From a bacterium (GTDB taxonomy: Bacteria; UBA9089; CG2-30-40-21): 5,489 nt of DNA. The DNA is taken from NCBI GenBank assembly GCA_018814245.1, contig JAHIZN010000334.1, forward strand, positions 1 through 5,489, read 5' to 3'. This document shows positions 1 through 5,199 of the stretch, one piece after another. The position numbers were made by a program, and so were the translations under genes. A model generated the notes under the pieces. The model saw only the letters and a list, made by a program, of their open reading frames with translations. It was not told where the DNA came from and did not search any database. The number at the start of each line of letters is the position of its first letter. The stretch's first letter is position 1.

Positions 1-73
1 GGGACAAGCCCTGCAGCTACAATGTAGTTACCTGTTGCATGTCAGACATTGTAGCTGCGACCCTTGTGGTCGC
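1..73. repeat. Inverted pair of GTAG-headed REP-like hairpins (BIME-like)
   Basis: Two hairpins face each other. On the minus strand, 20 down to 1 reads GTAG-CT-GCAGGG-CTTGT-CCC and is cut off by the window edge. On the plus strand, 51-73 reads GTAG-CT-GCGACC-CTTGT-GGTCGC. The GTAG head, the CT linker and the CTTGT loop are the same in both. The stem bases differ but still pair. A perfect 13-bp inverted repeat (13-25 with 46-58) joins the two units, so the whole block can form one larger hairpin. GTAG plus a short hairpin is the known architecture of REP sequences handled by REP-associated tyrosine transposases. A fuller copy of the first unit lies at 5391-5413. No T-run follows, so I do not call it a terminator. 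Confidence 0.65.
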
Positions 74-245
74 CTCTTTGTCGCGGGACACAATGGTAAG
101 CCATACTTCGACAGGCTCAGCAACCATGTGTCGAGAAAAAACTTGAACATCGAGTAATAAGATATTCACACCACCCTACCCCTGCCAGCTGTGGATAACT
201 TGATACTCAAATATTTACCAATAATCTATTATCTCCCTATCTCCT
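74..245. other. Intergenic stretch downstream of the helicase gene, no gene seen
   Basis: No convincing reading frame or RNA gene is visible. The stretch contains a 'cttcgacaggctcagc' segment, a type of dispersed intergenic sequence seen in many environmental genomes. TCGACA at 108-113 can pair with TGTCGA at 129-134. The T-run seen on the minus strand comes before this stem, not after it, so it does not make a terminator for the helicase gene. Confidence 0.5.
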
Positions 246-260
246 TCATCTCCTTATCAC
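228..260. repeat. CTCC/GGAG low-complexity repeat at the 3' end of the helicase gene
   Basis: ATCTCC-type units recur about every 8-9 bases here, read as GGAGAT on the minus strand. They overlap the last codons and the TGA stop of the Res-like gene. A similar stretch ends the window at 5464-5489. The last residues of the protein (VIRR) are therefore encoded by repeat-like DNA. Confidence 0.4.
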
Positions 261-3086
261 CTTTTTATTACCTGAATAGTTACTGTTTATCTTTAGAAAC
301 TCAGATTCCATAAAATACCTGCGAGCTTTGAACTCCGGTTGATCGGCAAAACCGCTCCCCTTAGTCTCTACGATGAGAATTTTATAGATACCGCTATCTT
401 TGCGATTGATCACCAGAAAATCAGGCGTGTATCTGCCAACCCTACGCCAACGATCATTTCTCTTTTCATAACACACAATACAAAATTCGGTAATGTGCTT
501 TTCTCCGTTATAGTAAATCTCAAGTCCATTATCCATAAATGACGCGAGGCTCATCACTTCCTGTAAAAATTTCAATTCAAAACGGCTTTGAATAAAATTG
601 TAGGGTAAATAATGGAATGTTTTATCTTTACTGACTACGGCTTTTGAGAATATCTTGGTTGTCCCCACATCAAGTCCCGCCATCGTAAAAAGGTCGGGAT
701 TAGGCTGTGAAGCGATAAATTCTTTCATTTTTCTTTGAGCGGCTTCAACCTCTTCCTGTAAAACTGAAATATCCTTTCCTGTTTTATCAGCTTGCAGAAT
801 ATCCTTTGTATCACTTACAGAAGGATAAAGTTTATCATGATCTTCAACAGGAATCAGTTTTTCTATCACGAGCAGGCTGGCGTTGTTAGGGATAATCTCA
901 GTTTTTACATTGAGTTCACGATGCCTATGAAAAGCAAGCCTGATGCGAGATTTAATTTCATCATGCCTAAAAAGGTTATTAAACACACGACAATCTGCTT
1001 TTTCATAAGTAATTGCAATAAAAATAGCCAAAAGAGATTTTTCATATTGATATAATCTGTTTGAACTTAAGTCTCCCATACTTCCACGGGCAATGTCAAA
1101 AATCCATTGGTCAAAGTCAGCTCGCTCCCCTTCAATTTCAACAAGAATATCTTTTTTAGTCAAGTCGTCTTTTGAAAGCCCTCGTTCCTCTATAACAGCA
1201 GTGTCAAAGTGGTTCTTAGGATTGATTTGAGAAATTGTCTTTTCCGGCTCTGCTTCCTGCTCAGTAAGTATTGTTTCATACTCAACATTGAGCTGATAAA
1301 AATCTATCTTTGGTAGTTTCAGGTAATCCATACGCGAAAAGCGTTCAATCATTACAGGGTCGTTGTCTTTCCCTAAAGATGAAAGTTCCTGAATACTGGT
1401 CTGCTGTTCCTCTTTCAGTTGTTTATCCAGGGTTTTAGCGTTTTCCTCATTAAGCCAGATAACAGCGGTTTCGTTTGAGTCTTTGTCAACCTGTCTGAGA
1501 CAGCGGCAGGAGGTCTGTAAAACCATATTTGTCGGGCAATCGCCTTTTTGCGAAAGAATAACTCCGGTAAGGCTTCGGCAATCCCATCCCTCTTTACCTA
1601 TTTGAACAAGTAGGATGATTTTTTTCTTGGAAATCGGTGTGTCAATGGAATTAAAGTCAGTTTCTGCTTCTTTTGTGGTTTTATATTTCTTGTTCCCTTT
1701 ATGATATTTCAAGATCTCTTCAGGCTTTATTCTCATTGTTCCAATAAGATACGGATATATTTCTTCTTCAAGTCTTTCGATATCGCCGCAATAGACAGCC
1801 AGTTTTGCTATACTTCCGTTACTGTAAACAGTATTGCCAAAGGTTTTAAGAAAATCTTTTACCCCTTTCTCTATTATTTGGATTGAGGTAAGTCCGGAAG
1901 TCTGCTCTACACATGGTTTTTTTAAGAATTTTTTCACAGCAGTTGTTAGGGGATAGTAAAAAACAGTATTTGTTATCTGTGTGAATTTAAGTTGTATCTC
2001 GTCGGATATTTTGACGGTTTCACCAGTGCCAAGATAGGGAGTACCGGAAAACCCAAGTACAGAATTTATTGAACCGTTTACACTCCACTTGTTGACCACC
2101 TGACGCAATTTAATATCATTGGTTGCGGCATGATGGACTTCGTCAATATGTATCTGTAAATTTGGAATTTTACTAATAATGTTCCTGAGTTCATTGGCAA
2201 GTCGGTCTTTTTCGTCTTCGGTATGCTCAAATAATAGCCCATTTTGATCCAGGTCTAACCTGTCCAAAATAACCTTTTCAGCATTCACCACCATGACAAG
2301 CCCCATAAGTGTATCAAAAGGCTGATAGTTAGATATTTTATGGGCGTTCGGATTTCGTGCTTTATTGCTCTTTTTAGCCGATTTAGGCTTGTCCAAAACC
2401 TCAAATTTTATCATCCGTTTTATATTACTCGCAGCTGGTTCAGGCAGAATCCATGACGGGTCAAACCGTTCTATGGTTTTAAGGCTTGGAATAATTGAGC
2501 TTTTAAGTCCCGAAGGAGCGAGAATTAGAAAATTGTGAGCAAATTTTTTATTGTCAGGTTCATTCAAAGCAAAATAGAGGTCAAGATAAATGATAGCCGC
2601 CATTAAAAAGGTTTTGCCAGCGCCCATGGGAAGACTGAACAAAAAGTCAGGATAGGAAACACCGTAAAAAAGGTTTTTACTGATAGATAAATAATCTATC
2701 TCCTGCGGATGTGCTACAAGGTATTTTTCCAGATCAGGGAATAGCGTTGTTTGTTTCTTTTTACCGTTTCCATTGCCCTTGAGAGGAGTGCGGGAAAGTT
2801 CAAATAATGCCCTGGCTGCAGTATTGGATTCAAAAACATTCCTTGCGAATTGATTGATATTGAAAGATGTTAAGTCTTCATTCCGGCAGAAAAAGCCTTC
2901 CGAAAAAAGTTGATAAAGAGGTTTGTTTCCACCTTCAATTTTCAGAAATAAATAGACAAGTAAGGCTTGAATTTGCGCTTCTCGTAAATTTTTATTACGA
3001 CTTATATGCTCGAAAATCGGCTTTACAGTGCAACGGTCTGATATAGACCACTCTTGAGTTTTTTTAAGCATCAAATCATATAACAT
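246..3086 (-). CDS. Type III restriction Res-like DEAH helicase with C-terminal PD-(D/E)XK nuclease
   Basis: The 946-residue protein resembles the Res (helicase-nuclease) subunit of type III restriction systems, which use ATP-driven movement on DNA and cut it with a C-terminal nuclease. Visible motifs, in order: an N-terminal helical region with LREAQIQAL near 34-42; Walker A MGAGKT at 154-159; DEVH at 315-318; SGTP at 347-350; motif V-like GKEGWDCR at 497-504; motif VI QTSCRCLRQ at 524-532, with Cys where the general QxxGRxxR pattern has Gly; a possible coiled stretch near 773-792; then PD at 888-889 and ETK at 907-909, the PD-(D/E)XK signature. Length is close to the usual ~970 residues. 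The ATG has an AGAGGG ribosome site, and an in-frame TAG two codons upstream rules out a longer start. No mod gene lies upstream in this window, which is unusual because mod normally precedes res. A stand-alone helicase-nuclease defence protein is the alternative. Confidence 0.88.
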   Translation of the reverse strand: MLYDLMLKKTQEWSISDRCTVKPIFEHISRNKNLREAQIQALLVYLFLKIEGGNKPLYQLFSEGFFCRNEDLTSFNINQFARNVFESNTAARALFELSRTPLKGNGNGKKKQTTLFPDLEKYLVAHPQEIDYLSISKNLFYGVSYPDFLFSLPMGAGKTFLMAAIIYLDLYFALNEPDNKKFAHNFLILAPSGLKSSIIPSLKTIERFDPSWILPEPAASNIKRMIKFEVLDKPKSAKKSNKARNPNAHKISNYQPFDTLMGLVMVVNAEKVILDRLDLDQNGLLFEHTEDEKDRLANELRNIISKIPNLQIHIDEVHHAATNDIKLRQVVNKWSVNGSINSVLGFSGTPYLGTGETVKISDEIQLKFTQITNTVFYYPLTTAVKKFLKKPCVEQTSGLTSIQIIEKGVKDFLKTFGNTVYSNGSIAKLAVYCGDIERLEEEIYPYLIGTMRIKPEEILKYHKGNKKYKTTKEAETDFNSIDTPISKKKIILLVQIGKEGWDCRSLTGVILSQKGDCPTNMVLQTSCRCLRQVDKDSNETAVIWLNEENAKTLDKQLKEEQQTSIQELSSLGKDNDPVMIERFSRMDYLKLPKIDFYQLNVEYETILTEQEAEPEKTISQINPKNHFDTAVIEERGLSKDDLTKKDILVEIEGERADFDQWIFDIARGSMGDLSSNRLYQYEKSLLAIFIAITYEKADCRVFNNLFRHDEIKSRIRLAFHRHRELNVKTEIIPNNASLLVIEKLIPVEDHDKLYPSVSDTKDILQADKTGKDISVLQEEVEAAQRKMKEFIASQPNPDLFTMAGLDVGTTKIFSKAVVSKDKTFHYLPYNFIQSRFELKFLQEVMSLASFMDNGLEIYYNGEKHITEFCIVCYEKRNDRWRRVGRYTPDFLVINRKDSGIYKILIVETKGSGFADQPEFKARRYFMESEFLKINSNYSGNKKVIRR

Positions 3087-3097
3087 TTTCTATCCCT

Positions 3098-3349
3098 CTA
3101 ATATAACTCTTCCACCTCTTCCATTTCTTCTGTCATTTCGAGAGGTGCTACTATGAGCTGTAATCTGGAGAAAAAACAATCACGAAACAGTTTCAACAAC
3201 TCTATCCCTAATAAGGAGTAACAAATAAAAATATTTCCTTCTTGCTTCCAAGGTCTACCTTGATGCCGAGGCATATCTCTATTCTCATGACGAATAAGTC
3301 TGGCAGAAAATTCTTCACTTCCTACAGCATGATGTAATAGGTTAGTCAT
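3098..3349 (-). CDS. Doubtful small ORF just upstream of the Res-like gene
   Basis: This 83-codon frame matches no family I recognise. Its TAG stop lies 11 bases before the Res-like ATG and inside that gene's ribosome-binding region, which would allow translational coupling. No Shine-Dalgarno precedes its ATG. The first codons come from the inverted repeat that bounds the candidate element at 3329-3579, so the annotated start may be an accident of that insertion. The middle reads FSARLIRHENRDMPRHQG and the end is acidic (TEEMEEVEEL). The 3' part contains a 'tgtcatttcgagaggtg' segment like dispersed noncoding repeats. It may be the interrupted 3' part of an older gene or not coding at all. Confidence 0.25.
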   Translation of the reverse strand: MTNLLHHAVGSEEFSARLIRHENRDMPRHQGRPWKQEGNIFICYSLLGIELLKLFRDCFFSRLQLIVAPLEMTEEMEEVEELY

Positions 3350-3354
3350 TAGTG

Positions 3355-3408
3355 GTAGTCGCAGGTTTTAACCTGCGTAAAATAACGCAACCTAAAGATT
3401 GCGACTAC
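3355..3408. repeat. BIME: two inverted GTAG REP hairpins
   Basis: The left unit is GTAGT (3355-3359) followed by an 8-bp hairpin with a two-base TT loop (3360-3377). The right unit, on the minus strand, is GTAGT (3408-3404) followed by an imperfect hairpin CGCAA/TTGCG (3386-3403). The outer arms GTAGTCGCA and TGCGACTAC also pair over 9 bp (3355-3363 with 3400-3408). This is the standard head-to-head REP arrangement. Confidence 0.7.
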
Positions 3409-3444
3409 TGCTCAGTCATCATTAAAATTTAGGATTAAACATGT

Positions 3445-3476
3445 GTCACTCCTGCCCCTGCATTCGCAGGAATGAC
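3445..3476. repeat. Dispersed hairpin repeat, copy 1
   Basis: The arms GTCACTCCTG (3445-3454) and CAGGAATGAC (3467-3476) pair at 9 of 10 positions around a C-rich loop. The reverse complement matches 5203-5226 at 22 of 24 bases. This is an intergenic repeat of the widespread 'gcaggaatgac' type, with no coding content. Confidence 0.65.
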
Positions 3477-3510
3477 AATATTCCAACGATGCTCGGAGGA
3501 AATTGAAGTT

Positions 3511-3538
3511 ATTATATCCTAACATTTAATCGTGACAT
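3511..3538 (-). promoter_or_regulatory. Possible sigma-70 promoter toward the Res-like gene
   Basis: On the minus strand ATGTCA (3538-3533) is followed after 16 bases by a perfect TATAAT (3516-3511). The -35 box matches TTGACA at only four positions. Transcription would start near 3504 and run through the doubtful ORF into the Res-like gene. The site lies inside the candidate mobile element. Confidence 0.35.
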
Positions 3539-3570
3539 AGCACTACCAATTTCCACCATTGACTAACCCA

Positions 3571-3681
3571 TTACAGCATAATCTGCATTTCTGAAAAGTT
3601 TTTTTCCACATCCTCTTTGCTTAACCACTTCTGGTATTCTTCATGCCTTATTTTTTTCTTAATTGCTTGAGTCCAACAGGG
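3571..3681 (-). pseudogene. Coding-like debris downstream of hicB, no start codon
   Basis: One minus frame is open from a TAA at 3684-3682 to a TAA at 3573-3571. It reads like a helical protein tail (IRHEEYQKWLSKEDVEKNF) but has no usable start and no recognised family. A second minus frame over the same bases (PEVVKQRGCGKKLFRNADYA) is also open, and would join the 3098-3349 frame if the candidate element were removed at the TACAGCAT repeat. I cannot tell which frame, if either, was ever translated. Confidence 0.25.
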
Positions 3682-3697
3682 TTATCGAAACTGTTTC
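3660..3697. repeat. 38-bp imperfect direct repeat, copy 1 (after hicB)
   Basis: This block matches 4576-4613 in the same orientation at 33 of 38 bases. It starts about 25 bases beyond the hicB stop. On the minus strand one frame gives NSFDNPVGLKQL here and NSFDNHIGFKQL in the other copy, so it may be a shared gene tail. Confidence 0.6.
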
Positions 3698-3722
3698 AGG
3701 TTCTCTTTTTTCGGTTCCCTTT

Positions 3723-4049
3723 TTAACTTAACCTTGAGCTAATAAACCGATTCATACTAACACCAGATTCTGCTGCCTGGATTGCAAGATGTTGATGAAC
3801 TTCTATCGGTACACTTACCATAAATTTACCGCTATATCGTTTGCAAACAATTGCCTCAGGAACTGGCTCATTATTTTCTTGCATATCTCTCACAACATCT
3901 GCAACTACTTTGCGAATACCTTTTAAGGATAGTTCTGGTGTTTCAGCCAACCAGCTCAAGCTAGGGAATTCTATGCACAAACCTACATATTCATTATCCT
4001 GTTCAGACCAAGTCACTCGGTAGGTATAACGATCATTTTCCAGTGCCAT
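3723..4049 (-). CDS. hicB: HicB-family antitoxin
   Basis: The product is a 108-residue type II antitoxin that would bind HicA and repress its own operon. Residues ~8-68 form the HicB partial RNase H-like domain (YTYRVTWSEQDNEYVGLCIE, then LSLKGIRKVVADVVRDM). Residues ~72-107 form a ribbon-helix-helix DNA-binding domain (SGKFMVSVPIEVHQHLAIQA, then SGVSMNRFISSRL). The ATG at 4049 is preferred because GGAGGTGG lies 3-10 bases before it. An upstream TTG in the same frame would swallow that ribosome site. The start overlaps the 3' end of the hicA frame by 17 bases, the usual hicAB coupling. The frame is intact, so the antitoxin probably outlives its disabled toxin. Confidence 0.9.
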   Translation of the reverse strand: MALENDRYTYRVTWSEQDNEYVGLCIEFPSLSWLAETPELSLKGIRKVVADVVRDMQENNEPVPEAIVCKRYSGKFMVSVPIEVHQHLAIQAAESGVSMNRFISSRLS

Positions 4050-4299
4050 AATCCACCTCCAATCTTTCAATTGCTTTAAGTACCTGTTTAACCTGATATA
4101 CTTTAGCCTTTCCTTTATGATTCTGAATATTCACCCGTGGATCACCTTGTCACGGAGTTTTGTATACTTGATGACTGCTTCCACTTTGACGAGCTTTCCC
4201 AAAATAAAAATCACAAACCCTACACAAATCGTTGAATCTGACATCGTTGGAATTATTTTTTATTTGTGCAAGTATATCTTCAATCTTGGGTATATTCAT
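4033..4299 (-). pseudogene. hicA: HicA-family mRNA interferase toxin broken by one in-frame TGA
   Basis: HicA toxins are small double-stranded-RNA-binding-fold ribonucleases that cut mRNA, with a conserved His. This 88-codon frame starts at ATG 4299 behind AGGAG with a 7-base gap. It reads MNIPKIEDILAQI, then NDLCRVCDFYFGKARQSGSS, with the likely catalytic His at codon 43, then VYKTP. Codon 50 is TGA (4152-4150). The frame then continues without further damage: QGDPRVNIQ, KGKAKVYQVKQVLKAIERLE, ending in TGA at 4035-4033, inside hicB. Family members normally read KTPW at this spot, so one TGG-to-TGA change explains the lesion. The 49-residue product would lack the C-terminal half. Stop readthrough or a sequencing error are the alternatives. 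The rest of the gene is too well kept for an old pseudogene. Confidence 0.85.
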
Positions 4300-4328
4300 A
4301 TAGTAACTCCTATTAATATCTTTGTCAA
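4300..4328 (-). promoter_or_regulatory. TTGACA...TACTAT element overlapping the hicA ribosome site
   Basis: A perfect TTGACA (4328-4323) is followed after exactly 17 bases by TACTAT (4305-4300), which matches TATAAT at four positions. The -10 box abuts the hicA ATG, so a transcript from it would begin inside hicA and could express only hicB. The AGGAG of hicA (4311-4307) lies in the spacer. hicB-only promoters are known in some hicAB operons, but here the signal may be chance. Confidence 0.3.
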
Positions 4329-4360
4329 GAACTTTTTAGTTAGAAATTTTGCATGGAACA

Positions 4361-4418
4361 AGCTAACAACTGAGCTAAGTTGCGAGCGAAGCGAGTCAAC
4401 TCCAGCGGATAGTTAGGC
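4361..4418 (+). other. Integron attC-like recombination site
   Basis: The 58-bp imperfect palindrome ends in GTTAGGC (4412-4418), a fit to the R' core GTTRRRY. It begins with AGCTAAC (4361-4367), close to the R'' core RYYYAAC. Inside, GCT-A-AGTTG (4374-4382) pairs with CAACT-CC-AGC (4397-4406), leaving one extra base on one side, like the extrahelical base of attC hairpins. The arrangement CTAACAACTGAG...CAACTCCAGCG...GTTAGGC resembles known 59-base elements. No integrase or second site is visible. The adjacent hicAB pair is a common cassette cargo, and hicA starts 61 bases from the R'' end. A plain palindromic repeat is the alternative. Confidence 0.45.
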
Positions 4419-4444
4419 TTTTAACGGTCGCTGTCCATAATTAT

Positions 4445-4528
4445 TTAATTATTTCTTGCATTACCACGATTGATGACATGATAGATTAAATTCTTTTGTA
4501 ATTGATGCTTTCTTGTCTGCTGTAACAT
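4445..4528 (-). pseudogene. N-terminal remnant of a REP-associated tyrosine transposase (Y1_Tnp)
   Basis: The ATG at 4528 opens 27 codons that read MLQQTRKHQLQKN followed by LIYHVINRGNARN, then TAA. The YHVxxRGN motif is the typical beginning of REP-associated tyrosine transposases (RAYT, IS200/IS605-related Y1 family). Full proteins run to about 150-300 residues with an HUH motif and a catalytic Tyr. All of that is missing here: the frame stops just after the first motif, and the DNA continues into the attC-like palindrome. A strong promoter lies directly upstream. This fragment cannot be active, but it fits with the many GTAG REP hairpins in the window, which a full-length relative elsewhere in the genome may have spread. 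It was found by reading the frame and is too short for usual ORF cut-offs. Confidence 0.72.
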
Positions 4529-4535
4529 GATTTAT

Positions 4536-4564
4536 ATAATAGCATAAAATAATACCATTGTCAA
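4536..4564 (-). promoter_or_regulatory. Near-consensus sigma-70 promoter
   Basis: On the minus strand a perfect TTGACA (4564-4559) is followed by a 17-base spacer and TATTAT (4541-4536), five of six matches to TATAAT. It lies just upstream of the transposase remnant at 4528. Its transcript would start at about 4529, nearly at that ATG, and could run on into hicAB about 230 bases further. The TGA stop of the Uma2 fragment falls within the -35 box. Confidence 0.65.
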
Positions 4565-4719
4565 TATTTTTCCCCTAATTGCTTGAATCCAATATGGTTA
4601 TCAAAACTGTTCCGGTTGTATACTGCTCCATCTATCAATTCCCACCGCTCTTCATCTGGCCACTGTAAATAATCTCCATAAGTGAACCTTTCTTCTTTTT
4701 TTCTTATTGCAAGCCCCAT
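4561..4719 (-). pseudogene. Truncated Uma2-family (DUF820) endonuclease, N-terminal fragment
   Basis: The fragment MGLAIRKKEERFTYGDYLQW followed by PDEERWELIDGAVYN is the standard N-terminus of Uma2-family proteins, putative PD-(D/E)XK nucleases of about 190 residues that are often abundant in cyanobacteria and environmental bacteria. Homology ends after ~35 residues, where family members go on with a segment like MSPAPSRKH. The frame then runs through the 38-bp repeat (RNSFDNHIGFKQL) and stops at 4561, before the catalytic core. The chosen ATG has GAGGAG nine bases upstream; an ATG eight codons earlier has its purine run too close. TATAAA near 4750 could be a -10 box. The piece appears to be a deletion remnant and cannot be a working nuclease. 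Confidence 0.75.
4576..4613. repeat. 38-bp imperfect direct repeat, copy 2 (at the Uma2 break)
   Basis: The repeat matches 3660-3697 at 33 of 38 bases in the same orientation. It begins exactly where similarity to Uma2 ends, so it marks the junction that truncated the gene. Some of the differences are third-position or conservative changes in the NSFDN frame. Confidence 0.6.
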
Positions 4720-4822
4720 AAATAATGTCTCCTCGTACCACATCTTCCCCTTTTATATGCAATCCGTTAATTAAGTTGACATATGCAGCACCTCTAACAG
4801 CTGATTGCTGATAACTGAACGA

Positions 4823-5098
4823 TTATCTTATGGTGAAGCCATCAAATTCTCCATCCCATATCTCCTCGCAGACAGCAACATCCTTAACTATTGCCCCACG
4901 AGGGCCAACCCGACAGAATTGGACAGCCCTGTCCACAACATCCTCATCCCCTGCAAAGACTGCCTCAACCCTTCCATCAGGCAAATTTCTTACCCAGCCG
5001 TTGAGCCCAAGCATTCGAGCATGTTCACTGGTTCTTGCCCGGAAACAAACGCCTTGTACCAATCCTGTAATATATACATGGACATTTTTCTTACTCAT
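4823..5098 (-). CDS. acyP: Acylphosphatase
   Basis: The 91-residue protein is a complete acylphosphatase, a small cytosolic enzyme that hydrolyses the carboxyl-phosphate bond of acyl phosphates such as acetyl phosphate or 1,3-bisphosphoglycerate. The family signatures are clear: GLVQGVCFRARTSEHARMLG at 12-31 with the phosphate-binding Arg at 20, and GLNGWVRNLPDGRVEAV at 31-47 with the catalytic Asn at 38. Length is typical for the family. A GAGG lies ten bases before the ATG, a slightly long but usable spacing. The gene seems to be a single unit: about 100 bases separate its stop from the Uma2 fragment, and no gene is seen upstream. It is the only clearly metabolic, undamaged housekeeping-type gene in the window. 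No strong promoter could be assigned. Confidence 0.95.
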   Translation of the reverse strand: MSKKNVHVYITGLVQGVCFRARTSEHARMLGLNGWVRNLPDGRVEAVFAGDEDVVDRAVQFCRVGPRGAIVKDVAVCEEIWDGEFDGFTIR

Positions 5099-5199
5099 TC
5101 TTATCCAACCTCTGATGATAGTAATTTACTCGATGTGCCACTACTACACCATGACATTAATTTTTGATAGCTTGATAGGGAGATTCCTGCAGGAGTTTA

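Larger units (their letters stand above)
3329..3579. mobile_element. Candidate small non-autonomous element (MITE-like), ~250 bp
   Basis: Positions 3329-3355 and the reverse complement of 3553-3579 match at 23 of 27 bases, forming imperfect terminal inverted repeats. The 8-mer TACAGCAT occurs in direct orientation at both ends (3323-3330 and 3572-3579), as a target duplication would. The inside encodes no transposase. It holds a REP pair (3355-3408), a second hairpin repeat (3445-3476) and a possible promoter. The 8-mer partly overlaps the inverted repeats, so the exact boundary is uncertain. A chance arrangement of smaller repeats is the alternative. Confidence 0.4.

Noticed and set aside
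1..73. Intrinsic terminator of the Res-like gene
   Set aside because: The hairpins are strong, but no T-run follows any of them on the minus strand, and the GTAG heads identify them as REP units.
339..2000. Several plus-strand open frames (339-542, 792-1055, 1701-1886)
   Set aside because: They lie opposite the Res-like gene, have no recognisable domains and no ribosome sites; they are shadows of its codons.
3340..3480. CRISPR array
   Set aside because: The repeats are inverted, of different families and not evenly spaced, and no cas gene is present.
4050..4070. Extended HicB start at TTG 4070
   Set aside because: The added codons cover the strong GGAGGTGG site and overlap hicA further; ATG 4049 fits family N-termini.
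3841..4416. Plus-strand frames over hicA and hicB
   Set aside because: They are shadows; the minus-strand HicA and HicB motifs are unmistakable.
4720..4743. Earlier Uma2 start (MWYEETLF)
   Set aside because: Its purine run is only about two bases from the ATG, while the next ATG has GAGGAG at a proper distance and matches Uma2 N-termini.
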